DNA from: an uncultured Ruminococcus sp.
Lineage (GTDB): Bacteria > Bacillota > Clostridia > Oscillospirales > Ruminococcaceae
Direction of reading: 5' to 3'
Length of the DNA stretch: 64,000 bases
NCBI GenBank assembly: GCA_937926145.1
Contig: CALANW010000151.1
Span: forward strand, 1-64,000
Shown: positions 1-9,138 of the stretch, piece by piece
How positions within the stretch are numbered: the stretch's first letter is position 1
Layout of the letters: every line of letters begins with the position of its first letter
Position numbers and translations under genes: made by a program
Notes under the pieces: model-generated
Told to the model about the DNA's origin: nothing
The model's input: only the letters and a program-made list of their open reading frames with translations
Databases searched by the model: none

Positions 1-42
1 CCATTCCTTACAGATGTCTGATATTTGCTTAGGTTAGTGCAT

Positions 43-80
43 ATGGGGCAGAGCCCCATTGTCGCTCTCCGCAGAGAGCG
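43..80. repeat. Two adjacent small perfect hairpins
   Basis: Two 7-bp perfect stems lie back to back: ATGGGGC/GCCCCAT (43-49/53-59, 3-base loop) and CGCTCTC/GAGAGCG (63-69/74-80, 4-base loop). No gene is supported at the left edge, so this may be a REP-like intergenic element or the tail of a transcript entering from the left. There is no clean T-run next to either stem. Confidence 0.4.
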
Positions 81-143
81 AAATACCCTAAACTGACAGC
101 ACCAAACTTGCCGCAATAGCGTAATCAGTAACAAATAAAAAAG

Positions 144-355
144 CGCAATTCACACCCAAAAGGTAAAACAGAACGTGAGAAATCAGTTTCGTAAACCTAA
201 AAATGTGAATTGCGCTAATTCTATATCCCTAAAACAAACTATCCTCGGCATGAAATGCGCAGAGCGAAGCGATAAGCATTTCGAGCCGACATAATATGAA
301 CAGCTATGGGATATGAACGTGAAAACAAGCGAACGTAAGTGAGCGAAGTTTTCAC
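144..355. repeat. Non-coding stretch with nested inverted repeats
   Basis: Bases 1-775 hold no credible gene; the 90-codon frame at 183-455 on the minus strand has no homology signal and no ribosome binding site. The stretch contains three perfect inverted repeats: GCGCAATTCACA (144-155) with its complement at 204-215, GAAATGC/GCATTTC (252-258/276-282), and GTGAAAAC/GTTTTCAC (319-326/348-355). The last two share an internal AGCGAA-type core, which suggests related small elements. Confidence 0.4.
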
Positions 356-549
356 ATAACGCAGCAACTAATAAACCACGACCGAAAAACGAAACATCAT
401 TTAAATGCCCAACCACTGCAGATATGACATTTTCACAGAGGAAGAAATACTTCACCTGCGGTTAGTTATCGTCTTAATTATGAAATCTGCACCATAAAGT
501 ATGCACCGTGCAGCAGTAATTATATTATACTAAACACCATTTAAAATTT

Positions 550-612
550 GGAAAAGATCAAGCCGACAATCTTGAATATATTGGATTTCGGCGCAGATCT
601 TTTCCTTTATTT
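550..612 (+). terminator. Terminator-like long hairpin
   Basis: A perfect 10-bp stem GGAAAAGATC (550-559) / GATCTTTTCC (596-605) is extended inside by further pairing (GCCGA with TCGGC). A T-rich tract (CTTTATTTTATT) follows. It would end a plus-strand transcript entering from the left and so insulate the promoter at 677. Confidence 0.5.
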
Positions 613-676
613 TATTGGCGTTTAGTATTATAAATATTACATAGTTTACAATTTGATTTCAAAATAGGCTAAACTA

Positions 677-705
677 TTGAATTTACGTCGCTTTTATGGT
701 AGAAT
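677..705 (+). promoter_or_regulatory. Sigma-A type promoter of the transglutaminase-like operon
   Basis: TTGAAT (677-682), 17-base spacer, TAGAAT (700-705). The -10 box is preceded by TATGG, as at the promoter at 45458. A CCGCAG/CTGCGG hairpin (722-738) sits in the leader, followed by AAAAGGAG (762-769) ahead of the TTG start at 776. Confidence 0.6.
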
Positions 706-775
706 TTAATATAGAAAAATACCGCAGTATGCCTGCGGAAAATGTGTAGAAAAAAGAATATAAAAGGAGAACAAA

Positions 776-2044
776 TTGAAAAAAATAACTGCCCCGAAAC
801 GGCTCTGCGGCATTCTTCTTGCCGCGCTGACCGTCATTTCGGTTTCGGGGGCGAAAGTCAATGCCGCAGCAACGCTGACCGATGCAAAGCAGGGACTTCC
901 GCTCTATTATAATTCGCTCACGGAAGATGAAAAGAACATCTATATACATCTCCGTCAGGGCGTTATGAACAACAAAGAAAAGATCGATACCATTGTTATC
1001 AAGAACACTGACAGCTATAACAAATTATGCGAGCTGATACTTTATAACGATGACCTTGCGTTCAACCTCGGCGGCATTGCGGCAAGCACGACGGGAAGTA
1101 TGTCAACATTTACCCCGACCTATGCGATCGATAATTTCACATACAGCCTTATGCTGGACGAAATGGACAAAAGAGCTGAAGCTATTGCAAAAAAGGCCCG
1201 CAAAATAGAGGACGAATACAGCCGCATCGAATATATCCACGATGAGATAGCTAAAAACTGCGAGTATTTCCCCGAAAGCGACCCCGAAGCTTATGTCGGC
1301 TATACACATTATGCCTACGGCGCGCTTGTCGAGGGCAGAGCTGTATGTCAGGGCTACAGCGCAGCGTTTTCGTATGTATGCCAAAAGTCAAACATACAAT
1401 GTATTACGGTCTACGGCACTTCAAGGGACGAAAACCACAGCTGGAACAAGGTCTTATGCGATGGAAAATGGTACAATGTTGACCTCACTTGGGACGATTC
1501 CGTCTCAAATTTCAAGGATAACATCAACCATAACTATTTTATGCTCTCCGACTTGGAGATAGCGAAAGACCACACCTTTAAAAACTTCGTCGGAACGGAT
1601 AAGCCTGCCGATGAAACAAGGGACTGCTTCACCGAGCACGGACTTTGTGCAAACGATAACACGGAAGCGGTGAAAATGCTTGAAACGCTTCTCACCGAGC
1701 AGGCGGAAAACGGAGGTATCTCCGCAACAATAAGCTTTGCCGACAGCAGGTCGTTCCGTAACTTCGTCAAGTATATCGAATACAATGATCGCGGAAGAAT
1801 GAAAAATCTGCTCAAAAGGGTCAAAAAAGCCTCGGGCGCGGATATAAAAACAGACTCGACCTGGTATTTCACAGACCAAGACCACAGAACAGTGACCTTC
1901 GTTCTCGTTTATAACGGCGCGGCGCTGAGCGATTATTTCAATTACCCCGAGCTTATAGATGAAAAGAACCTCGAAACATATAAAAAACTGGGATTAAAGA
2001 TAGATATTCCCGAGAAAAAGGAAGAAAAGGCGGTGACAAAATGA
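776..2044 (+). CDS. Secreted transglutaminase-like protein (catalytically intact)
   Basis: Predicted 422-residue exported protein. An N-terminal signal peptide (basic start, hydrophobic to about residue 27, cut near VNA/AA) precedes a transglutaminase/protease-like core. The fold's triad is visible: Cys191 (AVCQGYS), His221 (NHSWN) and Asp236 (NVDLTWDD). About 150 residues follow the core and are shared with the third gene of this cluster. Family members act as peptidases or crosslinkers on cell-surface or matrix proteins; the substrate here is unknown. The start is TTG with AAAAGGAG six bases upstream. The stop overlaps the next gene by ATGA, so the genes are translationally coupled. Fold call is confident, function is not. 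Confidence 0.85.
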   Translation: MKKITAPKRLCGILLAALTVISVSGAKVNAAATLTDAKQGLPLYYNSLTEDEKNIYIHLRQGVMNNKEKIDTIVIKNTDSYNKLCELILYNDDLAFNLGGIAASTTGSMSTFTPTYAIDNFTYSLMLDEMDKRAEAIAKKARKIEDEYSRIEYIHDEIAKNCEYFPESDPEAYVGYTHYAYGALVEGRAVCQGYSAAFSYVCQKSNIQCITVYGTSRDENHSWNKVLCDGKWYNVDLTWDDSVSNFKDNINHNYFMLSDLEIAKDHTFKNFVGTDKPADETRDCFTEHGLCANDNTEAVKMLETLLTEQAENGGISATISFADSRSFRNFVKYIEYNDRGRMKNLLKRVKKASGADIKTDSTWYFTDQDHRTVTFVLVYNGAALSDYFNYPELIDEKNLETYKKLGLKIDIPEKKEEKAVTK

Positions 2045-2901
2045 GAAAGAATATCCTTACGGCTGCTGTTTCGGCAGCAATGGCATTCTCAATGATCTGT
2101 GCAGTACCGACCTTTGCCGAGCCGTACGAAATTTACATCGACACAATGATAAGAAGCGAACTGGACTTATTTTTGCAGAAGTCCGCGGCTGAACCGATGC
2201 TCCCCTATCAGTATGATGAGCTTTCAACGCAGGCGCAGAAATGCTATGCCGACATCAGAAAAGCTATTATCGCGCACAAGAATTCCGTTAAGATATCCTC
2301 GAGAATAAGCGAAAAAACGCTCCTCACCATTGCGGATATCATCAAAAATCAGGACCCGCTCACATTCGGCGGCGCTGAGATCGAATATAACGGCATAAGC
2401 ACCGACAACGCTTACGCAAGGCTGACATATTCCTACACAAAGGGCGTTGAAGACAGCATTGAAAAGCAGGTCGCAAAGGAAGCCGACAAGGTCATCGCGG
2501 CTTTTGTTCCCGATGCTGATGAATACGGAAAATTCCTCGCTATACACGACCATATCACGGCGACAGCCGAAGATGACAGCGAGGATAGGGAGCTCAGCCG
2601 AACAGCCTACGGTCCTCTCGTTCTCGGAAAGGGAGTTTCAGAGGGCTACGCTTACGCTTTCCAGTACATAAGCATAAAGGCGGGGCTGACCTCGGTAGTC
2701 GTTTCGGGAACGGACGCAAACGGCAGTGTTCACACTTGGAACAAGGTCAAGGTCGGCGACAGCTGGTACAATGTTGACTGTTTCGCTGACGATACAGGCG
2801 GAAACCATAACTGCTTTATGGTGAGCGATGAAACGATAAAGCAGCTTTACACGGAAAACGGCAGCGGTGACTACCCTGCTTCGGAAGATTATGCTATTTA
2901 A
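2041..2901 (+). CDS. Secreted transglutaminase-like paralogue lacking the catalytic cysteine
   Basis: Second member of the tandem trio, 286 residues with a signal peptide ending near residue 22 (TFA/EPY). The core aligns with its neighbours, but the catalytic position is Ser200 (GVSEGYA, where the neighbours have VCxGYA). His231 (VHTWN) and Asp246 (NVDC) are kept. The C-terminal extension of about 130-150 residues found in both neighbours is absent; the protein stops just after the core. It is therefore probably not a cysteine enzyme and may bind a target or regulate its paralogues. The frame is open with an ATGA overlap to the upstream gene, so it is not obviously decaying. Confidence 0.82.
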   Translation: MRKNILTAAVSAAMAFSMICAVPTFAEPYEIYIDTMIRSELDLFLQKSAAEPMLPYQYDELSTQAQKCYADIRKAIIAHKNSVKISSRISEKTLLTIADIIKNQDPLTFGGAEIEYNGISTDNAYARLTYSYTKGVEDSIEKQVAKEADKVIAAFVPDADEYGKFLAIHDHITATAEDDSEDRELSRTAYGPLVLGKGVSEGYAYAFQYISIKAGLTSVVVSGTDANGSVHTWNKVKVGDSWYNVDCFADDTGGNHNCFMVSDETIKQLYTENGSGDYPASEDYAI

Positions 2902-2925
2902 AATAACTAAAGGGGCAATGACATT

Positions 2926-4197
2926 ATGAAGAAACTTATTTCGGCATTTCTTGCACTCGCGACGGCTTTTACATTTGCGGCAGGCGTACCTGTCAGCAAG
3001 ACTGTTCCCGATATTGCGGTGACAGCTTATGCGGCTGAATCAAAGTCGCTCGAAAAGCAGATGCTCCCGTACCACTACTCCAAGCTTTCGGACACGGGCA
3101 AGGCTGTTTATATTCAATTGAGAAAGGCTGCGCTCAACCATGAGAAGTCTTTCACCTACAAAAAAGCGCTCGATCAGGATCTTGTGAGCAATCTTGCCGA
3201 TATAATTTTCTATGAGGATTCGCTCGCATTTAACGTAAAGGGCGTTTCATACGTTATTTATCAGGGACAGAACAAGACCGAATTCGACCTTAGCTATTCT
3301 TTCAATCAGGAATCCGCGGACAAAATGATGAAGAAAATGGACGCTGTTGCCGAAAAGGTCATTTCCAAATTCGATGAAGATACTTCGACATACAGCAAGA
3401 TACTTTATATACACGATTATATCGTAGGTCATACCGTTTATGACGAATCGCTCAACTCGGCGCACTCCGCTTACGGCTCGATGATAGTCGGAAAATCCGT
3501 TTGCGAGGGTTATGCAAGAGCATTCGGATATATCTGCGCAAAGGCAGGCATAAAGACCGTCAACGTTGTCGGCAGAGCCACCGCTGATGACGGTCACACC
3601 GAGAATCATATGTGGAACAGAGTTTACCTCAAAAAGCAGTGGTACGATATCGACCTCACATGGGACGATCCCGTTATGCCTTATGTCGAAAACAAGAGCT
3701 ACAAGTATTTTCTCCCCGGCAGTGCAACATTCGCAAAGTCGCATAAGCCGTGCAACACTTCGCTCTCCTATCCGAAAGCTACCGATGATACAAGTATGAA
3801 CTATTATGCAAGGAAAAAGCTTGTCGCAGAGGATAACAGCAGTGCATATTCGCTCCTCGTTTCTCAGATAGCAAAGGCTGCGAAAAGCGGTCATTCCGTC
3901 GCATCGATAAAGCTTTCCGACAGCTCGGCTTTCAATAATTTCAAAAATTATCTTGAAAAGAACAATGACAGCAAGCTGTTTGATCTTCTTTCCGATGCAA
4001 ACAAAAAGACAAAGTTTTCAATAGTGACCGACCGTTTCTACGGCTATGTTACCGACCAAAACTCGCTTACTGTTTCTGTCTACTTTATGATGAAGAACAC
4101 AACGCTTTCGGATTATTACACCGATGTTTCGTCTGTTTCTTCCGATGAGATACAGTTCTTCAAGGAAGCAGGCATAACAAACAAAAAGGCAGCGTGA
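2926..4197 (+). CDS. Secreted transglutaminase-like protein (catalytically intact)
   Basis: Third member of the trio, 423 residues. A long signal region (MKKLISAFLALATAF) and cleavage before about residue 37 precede the transglutaminase-like core with Cys193 (SVCEGYA), His228 (NHMWN) and Asp243 (DIDLTWDD). The C-terminal extension resembles that of the first gene. An AGGGGC ribosome binding site lies 24 bases after the previous stop. Co-transcription with the preceding two genes is likely, since no terminator or promoter is visible between them. Substrate unknown; a role in cell-surface protein processing is inferred from family and export. Confidence 0.85.
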   Translation: MKKLISAFLALATAFTFAAGVPVSKTVPDIAVTAYAAESKSLEKQMLPYHYSKLSDTGKAVYIQLRKAALNHEKSFTYKKALDQDLVSNLADIIFYEDSLAFNVKGVSYVIYQGQNKTEFDLSYSFNQESADKMMKKMDAVAEKVISKFDEDTSTYSKILYIHDYIVGHTVYDESLNSAHSAYGSMIVGKSVCEGYARAFGYICAKAGIKTVNVVGRATADDGHTENHMWNRVYLKKQWYDIDLTWDDPVMPYVENKSYKYFLPGSATFAKSHKPCNTSLSYPKATDDTSMNYYARKKLVAEDNSSAYSLLVSQIAKAAKSGHSVASIKLSDSSAFNNFKNYLEKNNDSKLFDLLSDANKKTKFSIVTDRFYGYVTDQNSLTVSVYFMMKNTTLSDYYTDVSSVSSDEIQFFKEAGITNKKAA

Positions 4198-4206
4198 TAA
4201 ATTCCT

Positions 4207-5334
4207 ATGCAGAATAAAATGAAAAGAGTTTTCCTTATCGTCCTCGACAGCGCAGGGATAGGCTATGAACCCGATGCCGACCTATTTGGTGATGTCGGAG
4301 CTGATACTTTCGGCGACTGCTTTCGGACGGGAAAGCTGAACGTTCCCAATATGCGCAAAGCAGGACTTTACAATATCGACGGCGTTTCGATGAAAGAACC
4401 CGTTGAAAAACCGTGCGGAATGTATGGCAGGCTTCGTGAAAAGTCCATGGGCAAGGACACTACTGTCGGACACTGGGAGCTTGCAGGTGTGGTTTCACCC
4501 AAGCCGCTCCCGACTTTCCCCAATGGCTTTCCCGATGAAGTGCTGAAACGCTTTGAAGAAGCAACGGGACGCGGAGTTCTCTGCAATAAGCCGTATTCGG
4601 GAACGCAGGTCATTCTCGATTACGGAAAAGAGCATCTCGAAACGGGAAAGCTTATCGTCTACACCTCAGCAGACAGCGTTTTCCAGATAGCGGCGCACGA
4701 AAAGCTTGTCCCTCCCGAAAAATTATATGAATACTGCCGCATCGCCCGTGAGATATTGACGGGAGAATACGGCGTGGGAAGAGTTATCGCCCGTCCGTTC
4801 GAGGGCGAGTACCCGAATTTTACCCGAACCGCCAACAGACACGACTTCTCGCTCGAACCGCCTGAGGATACAATGCTCGATGAGCTTAAAAATGCAGGAC
4901 TGAGCACGATAGCGGTCGGAAAAATATACGATATCTTCGCAGGAAAAGGCATAACAGAGTATGTCCGCACAAAAAGCAACGACGACGGTATGGAAAAGAC
5001 TATGGAGTATGCAAAAAAGGACTTCACGGGACTTTGCTTCACGAATCTTGTCGATTTTGATATGAAATACGGACATAGGCGTGATGTTGAGGGCTACACG
5101 AACGCGCTCAACCGCTTTGATGAGCAGCTCGGGCAGCTTTTGCCGCTCCTCGGAGAAGATGACTGCGTGATGATAACTGCCGACCACGGCTGCGCGCCGA
5201 CATTCAAGGGCACAGACCACACAAGAGAGTATGTGCCGCTGCTTGTGATGGGCAAAAAAATTGAACCGCAGAACCTCGGAACAAAGGAAAGCTATGCGTT
5301 TGTTTCGGAACTGGTAAAACGATATTTAAATTAG
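4207..5334 (+). CDS. deoB: Phosphopentomutase
   Basis: Interconverts ribose-1-phosphate (or deoxyribose-1-phosphate) and the 5-phosphate in nucleoside salvage; cytoplasmic and Mn-dependent. The 375-residue length fits the family. Alkaline-phosphatase superfamily metal-site motifs are visible: the N-terminal FLIVLDSAGIG with the metal-binding Asp, the GKDTTVGHWE block around the catalytic Thr, and the C-terminal ITADHGCAPTFKGTDHTRE. No strong ribosome binding site precedes either possible start (4207, or Met5 at 4219), so translation may be coupled to the upstream gene, whose stop is nine bases away. Its position behind exported proteins looks fortuitous. Confidence 0.93.
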   Translation: MQNKMKRVFLIVLDSAGIGYEPDADLFGDVGADTFGDCFRTGKLNVPNMRKAGLYNIDGVSMKEPVEKPCGMYGRLREKSMGKDTTVGHWELAGVVSPKPLPTFPNGFPDEVLKRFEEATGRGVLCNKPYSGTQVILDYGKEHLETGKLIVYTSADSVFQIAAHEKLVPPEKLYEYCRIAREILTGEYGVGRVIARPFEGEYPNFTRTANRHDFSLEPPEDTMLDELKNAGLSTIAVGKIYDIFAGKGITEYVRTKSNDDGMEKTMEYAKKDFTGLCFTNLVDFDMKYGHRRDVEGYTNALNRFDEQLGQLLPLLGEDDCVMITADHGCAPTFKGTDHTREYVPLLVMGKKIEPQNLGTKESYAFVSELVKRYLN

Positions 5335-5432
5335 GAATTAGGAATTCGGAATTATTTTGCTCCGCATATTGGTTGCAAAAATGCAAATGACGGATTTCCT
5401 ATTCTATGCCGCAAAATGTTTCACAATAAACG

Positions 5433-5484
5433 AATACCCCTGTTTTCAACGGTTTTATCCGATGAAAACAGGGGTATTTTCTTT
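5433..5484. terminator. Strong bidirectional terminator
   Basis: A perfect 16-bp stem, AATACCCCTGTTTTCA (5433-5448) with TGAAAACAGGGGTATT (5463-5478), is followed by TTCTTTG. It sits between convergent genes, so it likely ends deoB and, read from the other strand, the activase gene. Confidence 0.85.
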
Positions 5485-5517
5485 GTGAATATTGTGCTGA
5501 AAATCGCTGACGCGATT

Positions 5518-5640
5518 CGGGACGGGAAACCCGTCCCCTACAGAAAATTGCCGTAATTTTATAGGTTTTTAACGGGCGGATATGGAATCCGCCCCTACGG
5601 TTTTTGCAGCAAACTCACGGAATATAAATAATTCCGAATT
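5518..5640. repeat. Interspersed palindromic intergenic repeat, copy 1
   Basis: GGGACGGG-aaa-CCCGTCCC (5520-5538) is followed by the unit AACGGGCGGAT-ATGGA-ATCCGCCCCTACGG (from 5571) and a tail ending ATAATTCCGAATT (to 5640). Near copies lie at 17248-17315 and 35937-36005. The unit is short, non-coding, palindromic and intergenic, which fits a REP or MITE-like family. Confidence 0.7.
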
Positions 5641-5652
5641 CCGCATTCCAAA

Positions 5653-8592
5653 TTAATTCTTGTCGTTTTCTTCCATAGCCGCAACAAGGCTGCGGAGTCT
5701 GATCTTTGCCGCGCCGAGGTTGTTTATTTCGTCAATCTTAAGCTGGGTGTAGAGCTTTCCGCCGCTTTCGAGGATGCCTCTTACCTCGTCCGTTGTGATA
5801 GCGTCGATGCCGCAGCCGAATGATACAAGCTGTACAAGCTGCATATCCTTCTGCGTTGTGACATACTGTGCGGCACGGTAAAGTCTTGAATGGTATGTCC
5901 ACTGGTTGAGGACATCAAGCTTTGGCGTGTGACCCTTTTTGAAGATGCTGTCCTCGGTGATAACTGCGAGGTTGAGCGAGGAGATAAGCTTGTGTATGCC
6001 GTGGTTTATCTCGGGGTCGAGGTGGTAAGGTCTGCCTGCAATGACGATGATAGGCATATTCTGCTTTCTTGCTTCGTCGATCATTCGCTCACCCTCGGCT
6101 TCGATCTCCGACATATACTGTTTGAGCGCGTCCATAGCCTTAACATAAGCTGCGGCTGCCTGCTTTTTCGTGATGCCGTAGTCTTTGAGCGATTCGGAGA
6201 GGACTTCTGCCGAGTGCTTCGGGAGGTTTATGTCGATATAAGGCGAGATGAAGTTCTTATCGTTGAGTTCGGGGATATTCGCACGGAGAAGCTCGGGGTA
6301 ATATGCGACAACGGGGCAGTTATAATGGTTATCGCTTTCGCCGTCGTCGATATTATAGCTTTCGCAGGGGTAGAAGATGAAGTCAGTGCCCTTTTCGAGC
6401 AGGCTGATGATATGTCCGTGCGCAAGCTTTGCAGGGTAGCAGACCGTATCGGACGGAATAGTGTTCTGACCCTTATAGTAAGTCTTTCTTGTGCTTTCTT
6501 CGGAGATAACGACCTCAAAGCCAAGCTCGGTGAAAAGCTTTGCCCAGAATGGGAGCTGTTCATAAAGTCCGAGTGCGAGCGGTATTCCGACCTTTGCCTT
6601 AGGTGTAACGGTCGGCTTTTCGTCTGCCTTTGAGAGGAGATGTCTGTACTTATATTCAAAGAGGTCGAGCGGTTCGGTGGTGCGCTTGATTCCTGCGCCC
6701 TTTTCACAGCGGTTGCCGCTGATGAATCTTCTTCCGTCGTTGAAAGTTATCATTGTGAGTGCGCAGCGAGAGCCGCAGCCGCCGCAGTTGAGCTGCTTTG
6801 ACTGGTATGTAAAGTTCTCGAGAGCCTCTGCGGAGATGATATGCGAAGCCTCTTTGCACTTTTCCTTAGCGTAAAGAGCCGCGCCGAATGCGCCCATAAG
6901 TCCTGCGATTGCAGGGCGGACAACGTTCTTTCCGAGTTCCTTTTCAAACGCGCGGAGAACGGCATCGTTGAGGAAAGTGCCGCCCTGAACAACGACATTT
7001 TCGCCGAGTTCGTCTGCGGATTTCGCACGGATAACCTTATATATAGCGTTCTTGATAATTGACGAAGAAAGTCCTGCGGAGATATCTTCGACCGAAGCGC
7101 CGTCTTTCTGTGCCTGCTTAACGGAGCTGTTCATAAATACCGTGCAGCGCGAACCGAGGTCAACGGGGTGCTTTGCAAAAAGTCCGAGCTGTGCAAAGTC
7201 TGCGATATCGTATCCGAGCGCAAGAGCGAACGTCTGAATGAACGAGCCGCAGCCCGAAGAACAAGCTTCGTTGAGCATAATGCTGTCGATAGCGTGATTT
7301 TTTATCTTGAAGCACTTGATATCCTGACCGCCGATGTCGATGATAAAGTCAACATCAGGCTTGAAGAATGAAGCTGCCTTGTAGTGCGCAACGGTTTCAA
7401 CGATACCGAAGTCAACGCCCACGCCTGCTTTGATAAGGTCTTCACCGTAACCAGTAACGGCAGAGGAGAGTATCGTTATTCTGTTGCCCATAAGAGCGTA
7501 CATTTCCTTGAGCTTATCGGTGATAACGTCAAGCGGTCTGCCCTTGTTGGAGGTGTAGTGCTGATAAAGCAGCTTGCCCTCGGGAGTGATAAGCACAAGC
7601 TTTGTCGTTGTTGAGCCTGCGTCGATGCCGAGGTAAGCGCCGCCCTCGTAAGTGCTGATATCCTCATATTCGAGATCGCATTTCTTGTGGCGTTCAACGA
7701 ATTCGTTGTATTCTTCCTTTGAAGCAAAGAGCGGATCGCCCGTGATGATATCATCGGTCATCTTGGCATTTTCGATCCTATTGATTACATCATCGAGAGA
7801 GTATTCGTCCGAAACCTCATTAGCGTGAAGTGCGCAGCCGTAAGCCATAAAGCAGGGTGCATTTTCGGGGAATATCGCATTTTCTTCGGAAAGGTGGAGC
7901 GTATCTACGAAAGCCTTGCGAAGTCCCATCTGGAATGAAAGCGGACCGCCGAGGAAGAGTATCTTGCCCTTTATCTGTCTGCCCTGCGCAAGACCCGAAA
8001 CGGTCTGGTCAACAACTGCTTGGAAGATAGAAGCGGCAACGTCCTCACGGCGCGCGCCCTGATTGAGAAGCGGTTGGATATCGGATTTTGCGAAAACGCC
8101 GCAGCGCGATGCGATAGGATATACCTTTTCTGCATTTAGCGCAAGCTTATCCATTTCGTCCGTGGTAATGCCGAGGAGCGTAGCCATCTGGTCGATGAAT
8201 GCGCCCGTGCCGCCTGCGCAGGAGCCGTTCATTCGCTGCTCAACGCCGCCCGTAAGGAAGATTATCTTTGCGTCCTCACCGCCGAGTTCGATAACAACAT
8301 CGGCATCGGGATAGCTTTCCTTAACTGCGATGAAAGCGCCGAAAACCTCCTGAACGAACGGAAGCTCGGAAGCGGTAGCAAGTCCGAGACCTGCCGAACC
8401 CGTTATCGAAAGCCTGAACTTTGCATCGGGATATTCCTTTGCGATAATTTCAAGCTGTGACTTAACGGTTTCCTTTACCTTGGAAAAATGCCTTTCGTAT
8501 TTTGAGTAAATTATCTGCTTGTTTTCATCAAGAATTACGGTTTTAACTGTGGTAGAGCCGACATCGACTCCGAGTGCATAGACTTTGTTCAT
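5653..8592 (-). CDS. 2-hydroxyacyl-CoA dehydratase activase fusion (BadF/BcrA ATPase x2 plus DUF2229-like)
   Basis: 979 residues with two tandem ASKHA-fold activase domains. Each has a phosphate loop (GVDVGSTTVK near residue 8; GIDAGSTTTK near 322) and a cysteine motif of the kind that holds the bridging [4Fe-4S] cluster in family activases (MNGSCAGGTGAF; EACSSGCGSF). A CGGCGSRC cluster near residue 605 and a DUF2229-like region (KVGIPLALGLYEQLPFW) follow. Known activases inject an electron, driven by ATP, into 2-hydroxyacyl-CoA dehydratases. Larger homologues of about 1400 residues carry a dehydratase-like C-terminus; this one stops before it and no dehydratase subunit is next to it. The substrate is therefore unknown. 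It is followed 18 bases later by aroK. Confidence 0.85.
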   Translation of the reverse strand: MNKVYALGVDVGSTTVKTVILDENKQIIYSKYERHFSKVKETVKSQLEIIAKEYPDAKFRLSITGSAGLGLATASELPFVQEVFGAFIAVKESYPDADVVIELGGEDAKIIFLTGGVEQRMNGSCAGGTGAFIDQMATLLGITTDEMDKLALNAEKVYPIASRCGVFAKSDIQPLLNQGARREDVAASIFQAVVDQTVSGLAQGRQIKGKILFLGGPLSFQMGLRKAFVDTLHLSEENAIFPENAPCFMAYGCALHANEVSDEYSLDDVINRIENAKMTDDIITGDPLFASKEEYNEFVERHKKCDLEYEDISTYEGGAYLGIDAGSTTTKLVLITPEGKLLYQHYTSNKGRPLDVITDKLKEMYALMGNRITILSSAVTGYGEDLIKAGVGVDFGIVETVAHYKAASFFKPDVDFIIDIGGQDIKCFKIKNHAIDSIMLNEACSSGCGSFIQTFALALGYDIADFAQLGLFAKHPVDLGSRCTVFMNSSVKQAQKDGASVEDISAGLSSSIIKNAIYKVIRAKSADELGENVVVQGGTFLNDAVLRAFEKELGKNVVRPAIAGLMGAFGAALYAKEKCKEASHIISAEALENFTYQSKQLNCGGCGSRCALTMITFNDGRRFISGNRCEKGAGIKRTTEPLDLFEYKYRHLLSKADEKPTVTPKAKVGIPLALGLYEQLPFWAKLFTELGFEVVISEESTRKTYYKGQNTIPSDTVCYPAKLAHGHIISLLEKGTDFIFYPCESYNIDDGESDNHYNCPVVAYYPELLRANIPELNDKNFISPYIDINLPKHSAEVLSESLKDYGITKKQAAAAYVKAMDALKQYMSEIEAEGERMIDEARKQNMPIIVIAGRPYHLDPEINHGIHKLISSLNLAVITEDSIFKKGHTPKLDVLNQWTYHSRLYRAAQYVTTQKDMQLVQLVSFGCGIDAITTDEVRGILESGGKLYTQLKIDEINNLGAAKIRLRSLVAAMEENDKN

Positions 8593-8610
8593 TTATTCAT
8601 TTCCTCTCGG

Positions 8611-9120
8611 TTAGTCTTTTAGTGCTTTGATTATCCTTTCGGCGATCTCCTCGGGAGTGCCGCTGCCGTCTGCGGTGAAAGCGGAGTTTTCCTTGTAAAT
8701 GGGCGCTCTGCCGTCATAGATAAGGTTGAGCTCCTCCTTTGTGTTGTTCGCAACGATAGGGCGGTTCTTGTCGCCCGAAATGCGCGCATAGCAGCTTTCA
8801 AACGGAACATCGATGAAAACGACCGTTCCTGCCGAATTTGCGATATCGGCATTGACCTTGCGAAGCATCGCGCCGCCGCCGCAGGCGATAACTCCTGCCT
8901 TTTCGGAAAGCTCCCTTACAGCGTCCGTTTCGGCATCGCGGAAATAATCCTCACCCTTTTCGGCAAAGATCTGCGGAATGGGCATTCCCTGCTTTTCGAC
9001 AATATAATTATCCATATCGGTGAAGCCGCAGCCAAGCTTATGCGCGAGCAGCTTTCCGACGGTCGATTTTCCGCAGCCCATAAAGCCGCAGAGAAAAACA
9101 GTTTTCTTTTTATTATTCAT
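8611..9120 (-). CDS. aroK: Shikimate kinase
   Basis: Phosphorylates shikimate at O3 in the aromatic amino acid pathway. The Walker A loop GFMGCGKST, the substrate-contact Asp in TDMDN, Arg in the YFRDAE segment and the GGGAML loop are all present, and the length of about 170 residues is typical. Two ATG codons sit six bases apart. The GGGAG site is well spaced (about 9 bases) for the second, at 9120, and too close for the first, at 9126, so the second is preferred. No other aro gene is nearby. It lies between the activase and an unknown pair, probably in one minus-strand transcript. Confidence 0.92.
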   Translation of the reverse strand: MNNKKKTVFLCGFMGCGKSTVGKLLAHKLGCGFTDMDNYIVEKQGMPIPQIFAEKGEDYFRDAETDAVRELSEKAGVIACGGGAMLRKVNADIANSAGTVVFIDVPFESCYARISGDKNRPIVANNTKEELNLIYDGRAPIYKENSAFTADGSGTPEEIAERIIKALKD

Positions 9121-9138
9121 AGTCATCTTCTCCCGTAA

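Noticed and set aside
183..455. 90-codon frame on the minus strand
   Set aside because: It runs through inverted repeats, has no ribosome binding site and no family-like sequence.
5890..6633. 247-codon plus-strand frame inside the activase gene
   Set aside because: Antisense shadow of a well-supported gene; frames of this length arise from its codon bias.
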